Shown here: positions 1 through 6,276 of the stretch, one piece after another
Numbering within the stretch: the stretch's first letter is position 1
Layout: the number at the start of each line of letters is the position of its first letter
Source: CAYJHC01 sp964370075
GTDB lineage: Bacteria; Bacillota; Clostridia; Peptostreptococcales; Anaerovoracaceae
Reading direction: 5' to 3'
DNA length: 16,124 nucleotides
NCBI GenBank assembly: GCA_964370075.1
Contig: CAYJHC010000040.1
Span: 1-16,124, forward strand
The notes under the pieces: generated by a model
The model's database searches: none
Seen by the model: the letters and a program-made list of their open reading frames with translations, nothing else
Told to the model about the DNA's origin: nothing
Made by a program: the position numbers and the translations under genes

Positions 1-761
1 TTGAAACTATTACAAGAACAGCAACACTTGAAGTTACAGAAAGACCAATAACAATTACAGCAGCTAACTTTGGAAAGACAGCAGGTGAAGCAGATCCAGC
101 AAACTTTAATGGAGCTTCAATAACTGCAGGAACAATGGCTGGTTCAGAAGCATTTGGTTTAACAGTTTCAAGAACAGGAACAAGCCAAGCTGTAGGAACA
201 TATGTAGATGCACTAGTACCACTAGCAATAGAAAATGGAACAGCACTAGCGGCTAACTATGACATCACATATGTGAATGGAGATTACACAATTATAGCAG
301 CACCAACGCCAATAGTGGTAGTACCACCAGCAGTAGTAGTGCCGCCGGCAGTAGTAACAATACCAGACGCAGCGACACCTTTAGCAGATGGACCAACAAC
401 AATAGAAGATAATGAAGTGCCACTAGCAAGTGGAGCGTCATGGTCATTACTAGACTTAATTCTAACAGTAGTAACAGGATTGATAGCAGTATCTCTATTA
501 ATCACATACTTCAAAGGTAGAAAAGAGGAAGAGGAAGAGGAATACGGAGAAGTTAAGAGAAAAGGATTAGTAAGAATCTTAAGTATAGTTCCACTAGTAG
601 GAGCAATAATACTGTTTATCTTAACTCAAGACATGACTCAACCAATGGTAATCATCGATGAGTGGACTATAGTATTTGCGGCAGTAACATTAGTACAAGC
701 TGGAATCGCATTCTTCTCAAGAAAAAAAGTAGAAGAAGATGATGATCAAGCAATGGCTTAA
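1..761 (+). CDS. MBG-repeat surface protein, C-terminal part (5' end outside window)
   Basis: The reading frame is open from the left edge (codons in phase with base 3) to the TAA at 759-761, so this is the 3' end of a larger gene; the ATG at 135 is internal. The first ~100 codons match the MBG-type beta-sandwich repeat seen in Gram-positive adhesins: a RPITITAANFGKTAGE start, then an ANYDITYVNGDYTI end. A Pro/Val-rich linker follows, then a short acidic stretch ending PLASG. The C-terminus has three predicted membrane helices (about nt 445-510, 565-625, 660-720). A Lys/Glu-rich cytoplasmic loop lies between helices 1 and 2, and ILTQDMTQPM between helices 2 and 3. There is no LPXTG signal, so the three-helix block probably anchors the protein. 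The same block ends the protein at 1415-2704. Codons end in A unusually often. Surface role is inferred; the ligand is unknown. Confidence 0.85.
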   Translation, partial: ETITRTATLEVTERPITITAANFGKTAGEADPANFNGASITAGTMAGSEAFGLTVSRTGTSQAVGTYVDALVPLAIENGTALAANYDITYVNGDYTIIAAPTPIVVVPPAVVVPPAVVTIPDAATPLADGPTTIEDNEVPLASGASWSLLDLILTVVTGLIAVSLLITYFKGRKEEEEEEYGEVKRKGLVRILSIVPLVGAIILFILTQDMTQPMVIIDEWTIVFAAVTLVQAGIAFFSRKKVEEDDDQAMA

Positions 762-856
762 TCTAAGAGTATAGCTTAGAAAAAGGCAAATTGATTTCCA
801 GTCTAATTAAGCCAGAATACAATTGGTAAAACTGAAATAGAGAAATCTATCAAACT

Positions 857-882
857 AGCGACCTCGAAAGAGGTCGCTTTTA
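857..882 (+). terminator. Intrinsic terminator of the MBG surface-protein gene
   Basis: A perfect 9-bp stem, AGCGACCTC (857-865) with GAGGTCGCT (870-878), closes a GAAA tetraloop and runs into TTTT. It lies about 95 nt after the stop codon of the upstream gene. Confidence 0.9.
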
Positions 883-952
883 ATTATGCTTTAGCGAAAA
901 AAAACACCTGCTATGCAGGTGGAATAAGAAAGCTTTAGCTTCAAGCAATAAA

Positions 953-1008
953 CCTCCTGTGCTAAGATATATGTGATTCCCCAATCGCATATAACAAAGA
1001 ACAGGAGG
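953..1008 (+). promoter_or_regulatory. RBS-sequestering fold in the IS200 tnpA leader
   Basis: CCTCCTGT (953-960) is the exact complement of ACAGGAGG (1001-1008), which is the Shine-Dalgarno of the tnpA start at 1019. Inside it an 11-bp arm with one G-U pair (968-978 with 983-993) closes a CCCC loop. In IS200 elements such a fold is known to block transposase translation. Here it is intact although the transposase is not. Confidence 0.8.
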
Positions 1009-1018
1009 ATATTAACAA

Positions 1019-1195
1019 ATGAAAAACAATGATATACAAAGTTTATCACATTCCAAATGGAGATGCCAGTACCATATTGTGTTTTCGCCAAAATATAGAA
1101 GGCAAAATATTTATGGACGAATAAAAGCAGATATAGGAAATCACTGGGTCATCAGGGGCTACTTTGAAAGAATCTTGAGGGAGGTTAATGTGTAG
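1019..1195 (+). pseudogene. tnpA: tnpA remnant, IS200-type Y1 (HUH) transposase
   Basis: Fifty-eight codons from ATG 1019 to TAG 1193-1195, with AGGAGG ten bases upstream. The first 40 residues match the N-terminus of IS200 transposases: SLSHSKW, then QYHIVFSPKYRR, then IKADIG. A full protein is about 130-155 residues. The HUH histidine pair (normally in a PDHVHM context) and the catalytic tyrosine are both absent. After IKADIG the frame reads GNHWVIRGYF, which loosely resembles the conserved GN..FW.RGY stretch near the C-terminus of the family. That would fit an internal deletion joining the two ends, but the match is weak. Single-strand cut-and-paste transposition cannot be catalysed by this product. 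Confidence 0.85.
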
Positions 1196-1253
1196 GGGAT
1201 GTAATTATCATGTGAAAAAATGTATAATTCCTAAAACTTTAGTGAAATGTTAA

Positions 1254-1274
1254 ATAGGCACTAAAAGTGCCTAT
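1254..1274 (+). repeat. Perfect 8-bp hairpin at the likely right end of the IS remnant
   Basis: ATAGGCAC and GTGCCTAT flank a TAAAA loop. No T-run follows on the plus strand, so it is not a good terminator for tnpA. IS200/IS605 ends carry subterminal hairpins that the transposase binds, which is the likelier reading. The precise cleavage site cannot be identified. Confidence 0.5.
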
Positions 1275-1414
1275 ACAAAAAGATTGGAAAGTTTTATACT
1301 AATATAAAGTAAGGAAGAGTATGCAATTAGATATATTGTAAAATTTCAAGAAATGACAATAAGGTAGTGCTAGAAAAAATATATAAAACCATTAGGAATG
1401 AAAAGGAAAAGAAA

Positions 1415-2704
1415 ATGTTAAGCAAAATAAAACTTGGGAGGATTGCAGCGTTTGTTATTGTAGCAATGCTAATCTTCCAAGGGTTAACAATTTCATATAC
1501 ACAGTCTGCTTCCGCTTTGACTTGGGTTCAAGATTTGACTTTTCGGGATAAGGTGGAGAGCTTGGAACCAGGGGAGGTGGCTGTTCACAAGACCGTTTTT
1601 TGGACAAGTGAATTTTTAGGTGAGGCCGATGCGGTTTTTGAAGTACAAGGAAAGTTGAAAGATGATGATAATAAAATTATAGCTACTGAGGCTATGATTG
1701 AAGATTCTCTCTCTATGTATTTTGAATTTAATGTTGTTAAGTATGAAGAGATTCCGGAGTATTATGAAGGTGTTAGCTTTTCAATTGGAGAAAACGGAGA
1801 GGACATAGCAAATGTTGAAATAGGGGACATTAGCGATGAAAAAGTATTTTTTGTAGTTCCGTTGAAGTTAAAAGAAAAATATTTACCAACTAATTTAAAC
1901 AAAGAAGGAACTTATCCAATAAGCAGTTCAGTTTCTCTAAAATATATTGACCAAGATGGAAAGTCTATAATTTTGAGTGAAGAGGATTTTGGATATACCA
2001 AACTAAAAACTTCAATGGACATAGAACCTCCAGAGGTGCCAGAAGGAGGGCTACCGCCATCATTAGGCGGAGATGATGGAAATAGTGAAGGTGATGATGG
2101 TGGCATATTACCACCAACGCTGGGAGGAGATGATGGAGGTATATTACCTCCTACCGATGGCGGAGATACGGGTTTGGAAAGCGTGGGAGCTAATGAGAAT
2201 AATGGAAACGATAACTTAGGGACTCACTCCTCTACAACTGCTATATCGGATTTAATCGCAGTTGCGCCTGTTATAGGAGAGGTTACACCATTTGAAGAAG
2301 TACAGATCCCTGTGTCTAACTTTATTGCAACGATTACAGAAGATGTTGGGCCAAGTTGGTCGATATTAAATGTAATGGTAACAGCATTAATAGAAACTTT
2401 GACTATAGTTTTGCTATTACCTTTCTTTAAGAGAAAAAAAGTTGAAATAGAAAGGGAGAGAGAAGGAGAGGAAAGAGAGAAGGCTCTGGAAGAAAGCATA
2501 AGAGCTGGTATAAAAATTGTTACATTGATTCCTGCAATAGGGGCAATGGTGCTTATCCTACTTTCTCAAGATATGTCAGGCCAAATGGTATTTTTTAATG
2601 AGTGGACAGTGGTATTTTTAGCTTTGCTAATAGTAGAAGTTGCTGCAGTTTTATTGTCCAGAGAACCTTCATATGTAGGCTCTGACGATTCTGGGCTTTC
2701 ATAA
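1415..2704 (+). CDS. Secreted, membrane-anchored surface protein with acidic Gly/Asp/Pro linker
   Basis: I place the start at ATG 1415 (429 aa) because AGGA sits seven bases upstream and a signal peptide then begins at once: basic start, hydrophobic core at residues 10-24, likely cleavage after SASA at residue 34. A GTG at 1367 would add 16 charged residues. Residues ~35-200 form an extracellular domain I do not recognise; its opening (EPGEVAVHKTVFW...VFEVQGK) resembles the strand pattern of pilin-like and vWA-containing surface proteins. Residues ~203-265 are low-complexity, with GGDDG and LPPT/LPPS units. The C-terminus (nt ~2350-2680) has three membrane helices with a Lys/Arg/Glu-rich loop and the string LLSQDMSGQM, matching the C-terminal block of the MBG protein at 1-761. 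No LPXTG signal is present. Function is unknown; a surface location is inferred. Confidence 0.85.
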   Translation: MLSKIKLGRIAAFVIVAMLIFQGLTISYTQSASALTWVQDLTFRDKVESLEPGEVAVHKTVFWTSEFLGEADAVFEVQGKLKDDDNKIIATEAMIEDSLSMYFEFNVVKYEEIPEYYEGVSFSIGENGEDIANVEIGDISDEKVFFVVPLKLKEKYLPTNLNKEGTYPISSSVSLKYIDQDGKSIILSEEDFGYTKLKTSMDIEPPEVPEGGLPPSLGGDDGNSEGDDGGILPPTLGGDDGGILPPTDGGDTGLESVGANENNGNDNLGTHSSTTAISDLIAVAPVIGEVTPFEEVQIPVSNFIATITEDVGPSWSILNVMVTALIETLTIVLLLPFFKRKKVEIEREREGEEREKALEESIRAGIKIVTLIPAIGAMVLILLSQDMSGQMVFFNEWTVVFLALLIVEVAAVLLSREPSYVGSDDSGLS

Positions 2705-2724
2705 CTAATTAAGAAGAATAGTTA

Positions 2725-2762
2725 AGAGGGGCATGCATATTAGTGCGTACCCCTCTATTTTT
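2725..2762 (+). terminator. Intrinsic terminator after the second surface-protein gene
   Basis: AGAGGGG (2725-2731) pairs with CCCCTCT (2750-2756). A further imperfect inner stem (A2733-A2737 with T2744-T2748) continues the hairpin, and TATTTTT follows. It begins about 20 nt after the stop codon. Confidence 0.85.
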
Positions 2763-2812
2763 AATTCAAATCATCCAGCGCTTAGCGCTTCTTTAAACTT
2801 TCCTAAATAGGC

Positions 2813-2851
2813 TAAAATTGAGGAGGAGGAATTATTTAATTCCTCCTCCTC
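2813..2851 (-). terminator. Intrinsic terminator of the P-type ATPase gene
   Basis: A perfect 14-bp stem (2820-2833 with 2838-2851) has an ATTT loop. Read on the minus strand it is followed by AATTTT. It lies about 40 nt beyond the ATPase stop, back to back with the plus-strand terminator at 2725. Confidence 0.75.
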
Positions 2852-2890
2852 GATAAATCATCTATACTAAGGTGTGCGTAATGATTCAAT

Positions 2891-5512
2891 TTATTTTCTT
2901 CTAATAACCCTAATTAACTGAATAATAACAGTTGGCAAGAATGCTAATCCAACGATTTGGCATAACTGTATAGCAGTTAGCGGAGATACCAAGAATAGAC
3001 CGTGGAAAACTGGAACAAGCAATACTATAAACAATAAGGCAGCTCCTGCTAAGAACGCATAGATTGATGCTAAATTAGTATTGAAGCCTAGCCTAAATAT
3101 TGAGCTACTTCCTCTACAGTTAAATCCGTGGAACAATCGTGCTAAAGATAGTGTTGCAAAGGCCATAGTTGATGCAGTTGCATGATCAGTAACAAGGCCT
3201 AGGTAGTAAGCTATCATAGTTACTACGCCAATTATTACCCCTTGAGAAAGAATTGAATTGATCAGAGGCCTATCCAAAATTGACTTACTAGGATCCCTCG
3301 GCTTATTATTTAATAAATCATCTCTAGATGGCTCCATGCCTATTGCTATTGCAGGTAGGCTATCCGTAAGTAAATTGATAAATAGAAGGTGGACAGCTTC
3401 AAATGGTGCTGCTAAGCCTACTATTGCTGCATATACTACAGCCAAAACCCCAGCAGTGTTTCCTGAGAGTAGGAAACCGATAACATTTCTAATGTTTGCA
3501 TATACAGATCTGCCATTTGCAACTGCTCGTATGATGGTAGCGAAATTATCATCTGCAAGTATCATTGCAGCAGCATCCTTACTTACCTCTGTTCCTGTAA
3601 TACCCATGGCTACACCGATGTCAGCACGTTTTAGGGCAGGGGCATCATTTACCCCATCTCCAGTCATAGAAACAATATTACCTTTTCGTTGCCATGCATC
3701 TACAATCTTGATTTTATGTTCAGGAGATACACGGGCATATACTGAAACATGTGGAAGGACTTCATCTAACTCATCTTGGCTCAACTTATCAAGCTCAACA
3801 CCGGTTAGAGAAGTATCTCCTTCTCTAAAGATTCCAATCTCTGTAGCGATTGCGGTAGCAGTAACTTTATGGTCACCTGTTATCATTATTGTTTTGATGC
3901 CAGCACGTTTTGCATCGGCTACAGCATCTACAGCTTCTTCGCGAGGTGGGTCGATCATAGCGACTAGTCCTGCAAATACAAAATCATTTTCATGATCAAA
4001 TACTAGCTGGGACGGTTGCTCTGGGAAGGTTCTAAACCCAAAAGCTAGAACCCGTAGGCCCTTTTGAGAAAACTCAAGGTTTGCATTTTCTATGGCTTGT
4101 CTCTTCTCTTCGGATAGTTCTACGACGCCTTCTTGAGTAAGCATTTTGGTAGTCCTTCCAAGAAGTACATCAATAGCCCCTTTGGTTAGCATTATTGATG
4201 TTCCGTTTAGGTTATGCAAAGTACTCATTAATTTTCTTTCTGAATCAAATGCGAGCTCAGAAAGGCGTGGATTTTTTGCTCTAAAGGTGACTTCATCAAT
4301 CCCAAGATTATCACCTACATGAACTAGGGCGATTTCTGTAGGATCGCCAATCTCTTCCTTGGTAACGTTGTCCGTTACTGCATCGCTACTTAAGAGGCCA
4401 ATATATACCATTAGATTATGAGTATCCTTCTCTATGTTAAGTGCTTCTACCTCTAAAATTTCTTCATCAATATAGAATTTTTTTACGGTCATTTTGTTTT
4501 GGGTAAGAGTCCCGGTCTTATCTGAACATACGACAGAAACAGAACCTAAACTTTCAACTGCTTTCAGCTCCTTAATTATAGCTTTTTCCTTGGCCATCTT
4601 TTGGGTTCCTATGGCTAATACTATTGTTACAATAGAAGAAAGTGCTTCAGGTATTGCTGCTACAGCAAGGGCAACAGCAAACATTAGTGCATCAATAACA
4701 GGCATTCCTGTTCTGAAAACAGATAAGGCAAAGACAACTGCGCAGACTAGCAAAATTCCGATTGCCAGTTTTTTTGAAAAATTGTCTAAACTGATTTGTA
4801 ATGGTGTTTTCCGCTGCTTGGTTTGATTCATTAAAGCTGCAATTTGACCTAATTGGGTATTCATACCTGTTCCTGTAACTACTACAAGAGCTCTTCCGTA
4901 AGTTACCAGTGAACCAGAAAAAACCATATTTTTTCTATCTCCAACAGTAATCTCTTGGGCAGGAATTACTGCAGATTCCTTTTCTACACTTTCAGATTCT
5001 CCTGTAAGTGCAGCTTCATCTACCTTTAAGGAATAGTTGTCAATGATTCGTCCGTCAGCAACAATCAAATCTCCGGCCTCCAAAAGAATTATATCACCAG
5101 GTACAATTAGATTTGAAGTAACTTCTACTAGAGTATCATTTCGGAAAACCTTAGCTGAAGGTGTAGACATTGCACGAAGGCTGTCTAGTGACTTTTCAGC
5201 CTTTACATACTGTACTGTTCCAAGGATTGCATTAAGAAGCAATACTGCAAATATAACAATGGTGCTTTCGCCCTTTCCAGACACCATAGAAATAATGGCT
5301 GCGATGCATAAGATTAATACTAATAGGTCTTTAAATTGATTGATAAAAATTTTTACAATGCTATCTTTATCTTCTTCGATTAAACTATTTTCTCCAAAGG
5401 TTTCCAATCTCTTGTTGGCTTCCTCTGGAGTTAACCCCTCTTTGTTGGTTTGGTAAATTTCAAACACTTCTTCTTGAGTTTTTGTCCAAAATTTAATGTT
5501 TTTGTAATCCAA
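2891..5512 (-). CDS. P-type cation-translocating ATPase, PMCA/YoaB-like (Ca2+ or Mn2+ export)
   Basis: 873 aa, normal length for a P2-type ATPase. Order: N-terminal cation-ATPase domain, actuator loop with TGES (170-173), M4 with PEAL (288-291), phosphorylation site DKTGT (D331), nucleotide-binding KGA (444-446), DPPR (521-524), TGDH (545-548), hinge GDGVNDAP (618-625), and a C-terminal helix bundle. M6 keeps the Ca2+ ligands N713, T716 and D717 in NLLTDSLP. M5 reads SGNTAGV, so the acidic residue matching SERCA Glu771 is missing and only one ion site (site II) is expected. Start is TTG 5512, with GGAGGG 5-10 nt upstream. The related YoaB and CaxP/MgtA proteins of lactococci and streptococci are linked to Ca2+/Mn2+ efflux. 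The riboswitch upstream favours Mn2+ responsiveness. Family is certain; the ion is inferred. Confidence 0.95.
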   Translation of the reverse strand: MDYKNIKFWTKTQEEVFEIYQTNKEGLTPEEANKRLETFGENSLIEEDKDSIVKIFINQFKDLLVLILCIAAIISMVSGKGESTIVIFAVLLLNAILGTVQYVKAEKSLDSLRAMSTPSAKVFRNDTLVEVTSNLIVPGDIILLEAGDLIVADGRIIDNYSLKVDEAALTGESESVEKESAVIPAQEITVGDRKNMVFSGSLVTYGRALVVVTGTGMNTQLGQIAALMNQTKQRKTPLQISLDNFSKKLAIGILLVCAVVFALSVFRTGMPVIDALMFAVALAVAAIPEALSSIVTIVLAIGTQKMAKEKAIIKELKAVESLGSVSVVCSDKTGTLTQNKMTVKKFYIDEEILEVEALNIEKDTHNLMVYIGLLSSDAVTDNVTKEEIGDPTEIALVHVGDNLGIDEVTFRAKNPRLSELAFDSERKLMSTLHNLNGTSIMLTKGAIDVLLGRTTKMLTQEGVVELSEEKRQAIENANLEFSQKGLRVLAFGFRTFPEQPSQLVFDHENDFVFAGLVAMIDPPREEAVDAVADAKRAGIKTIMITGDHKVTATAIATEIGIFREGDTSLTGVELDKLSQDELDEVLPHVSVYARVSPEHKIKIVDAWQRKGNIVSMTGDGVNDAPALKRADIGVAMGITGTEVSKDAAAMILADDNFATIIRAVANGRSVYANIRNVIGFLLSGNTAGVLAVVYAAIVGLAAPFEAVHLLFINLLTDSLPAIAIGMEPSRDDLLNNKPRDPSKSILDRPLINSILSQGVIIGVVTMIAYYLGLVTDHATASTMAFATLSLARLFHGFNCRGSSSIFRLGFNTNLASIYAFLAGAALLFIVLLVPVFHGLFLVSPLTAIQLCQIVGLAFLPTVIIQLIRVIRRK

Positions 5513-5707
5513 AACTTTCCCTCCTTAAAATTATTTATTCAAAAAATTATTACATATTACTGTGGTATGTAGTTAGAAAGCCTATACATATTTATTTAGA
5601 GCATCCTTACATTCGCAAGTTAAAATGGTATTTAATTGCTATGTCTTAGAGCTTAATAATTATGTGTGAAGCTTTATTACCTATTATATCACTGCACATT
5701 ACAAAAT

Positions 5708-5748
5708 AAATAAAAAACTTTTCTGCAATCAAAACATTGCAGAAAAGT
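5708..5748 (-). terminator. Riboswitch-controlled intrinsic terminator in the ATPase leader
   Basis: ACTTTTCTGCAAT (plus 5717-5729) and ATTGCAGAAAAGT (5736-5748) form a perfect 13-bp stem with a 6-nt loop. On the minus strand it is followed by TTTTTTATTT. It lies ~200 nt before the ATPase start, so it stops transcription in the leader, not at a gene end. Its first arm contains CUUUUC (plus 5742-5747), which can instead pair with GAAAAG at the 5' end of the aptamer. Confidence 0.9.
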
Positions 5749-5841
5749 CTTGTTACAAACCATAGATAATAGTAAGCCTGCACACCAAACGCATTAGCGT
5801 TGAGATTGTTGACATACAGCAGTGAACTACTCCCTTTTCAT
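5742..5841 (-). promoter_or_regulatory. yybP-ykoY (Mn2+) riboswitch aptamer
   Basis: The minus-strand transcript reads GAAAAGGGAGUAG near its start (plus 5827-5839), GUCAACA in the middle (5807-5813), a small AACGC-UAAU-GCGUU hairpin (about 5786-5800) and GCAGGC near the end (5776-5781). GGGAGUAG and GUCAACA are the invariant strings I associate with the yybP-ykoY class, whose metal site forms where two loops dock. The closing helix would be GAAAAG (5834-5839) with CUUUUC (5742-5747). The latter is also part of the terminator's first arm, so ligand binding should release the terminator: an ON switch. Class assignment is by motif and context, with no covariance search done. Confidence 0.8.
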
Positions 5842-5847
5842 ATAGAC

Positions 5848-5876
5848 AGTATAATGTCAGGATTTTGCAAAGTCAA
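5848..5876 (-). promoter_or_regulatory. Sigma-70-type promoter for the riboswitch-ATPase transcript
   Basis: On the minus strand, TTGACT (plus 5871-5876), a 17-nt spacer and TATACT (plus 5848-5853). The predicted start near 5841 falls just before the aptamer, which fits. Confidence 0.85.
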
Positions 5877-5879
5877 GAG

Positions 5880-6276
5880 GAAATATTCATCTAAGTATAT
5901 CCTGTAATTTGTAATTTGATAAGGGAAAAGCTGTTGCAAGCCAATAAGAGAATCTTTTGTTAGACATATTATTGGTCATTTGGAAAACCAAAGGAAGGCA
6001 GACCATTGAATATAGTAAATCAGCGAAAAAATTGTGTGAGCAAAATATTGACAAATCTTGTTGCGTATTGTAGTCTAAAATTAGGAAAAAACTAGCATTT
6101 TTCTAAAAGCAGGTATAGCAATATGTAATTAAGCGTTATACGGCATAAGTTATATAACTTTATGTATAATGTTCGGAATTAATTATCAAAAATATAACTG
6201 CATATTCTGACAAATATAGTAATGCGAGAGTGTTGCATAGTGCAAGACTTTAGAAAGAAAAAATAGAGAGGGAATT
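5880..6276 (+). promoter_or_regulatory. Promoter and leader region of the two-component operon
   Basis: About 400 bp without a convincing gene. It holds a perfect -35 TTGACA (6048-6053) with a 17-nt spacer to a poor -10 TAGTCT (6071-6076). Further on is a consensus TATAAT (6165-6170) with no good -35; instead a 14-bp palindrome AAGTTATATAACTT (6147-6160) occupies the spacer. A dyad with one mismatch (6229-6249, AGTGTTGCA / TGCAAGACT) lies just before the kinase ribosome binding site. Which promoter is used is unclear. The palindrome is a plausible operator. Confidence 0.5.

Larger units (their letters stand above)
905..1274 (+). mobile_element. Decayed IS200/IS605-family insertion sequence
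   Basis: The stretch carries the layout of a single-gene IS200-type element. A short 5' hairpin (905-921, CACCTGC / GCAGGTG) comes first, then a larger fold that hides the transposase ribosome binding site (953-1008), then the start of tnpA (1019), and finally a perfect 8-bp hairpin (1254-1274, ATAGGCAC / GTGCCTAT) that could be the right-end subterminal hairpin. These elements lack terminal inverted repeats, so the exact ends cannot be set from one copy; the left end may lie nearer 885. An intact element of this type is about 600-750 bp, so roughly half is lost, mostly from tnpA. The copy should be unable to move by itself. Confidence 0.8.

Noticed and set aside
2040..2175. Tandem repeat or CRISPR-like array in the surface gene
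   Set aside because: The repeated GGDDG/LPPT units are in frame and imperfect, so they are a low-complexity protein linker, not an array.
3258..3995. A 245-codon open frame on the plus strand inside the ATPase gene
   Set aside because: It is antisense to a highly conserved coding region, has no ribosome binding site, and its product is low-complexity Ala/Ser/Thr/Ile with no family likeness.
5683..5691. Second promoter for the ATPase downstream of the riboswitch (minus-strand TGATATAAT)
   Set aside because: It has an extended -10 but no acceptable -35, and such strings are common in AT-rich DNA; not strong enough to list as a feature.
5930..6080. Possible gene remnant upstream of the kinase
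   Set aside because: One frame reads a Lys-rich peptide of about 40 residues, but it has no start signal, ends in stops, and matches no family I know.
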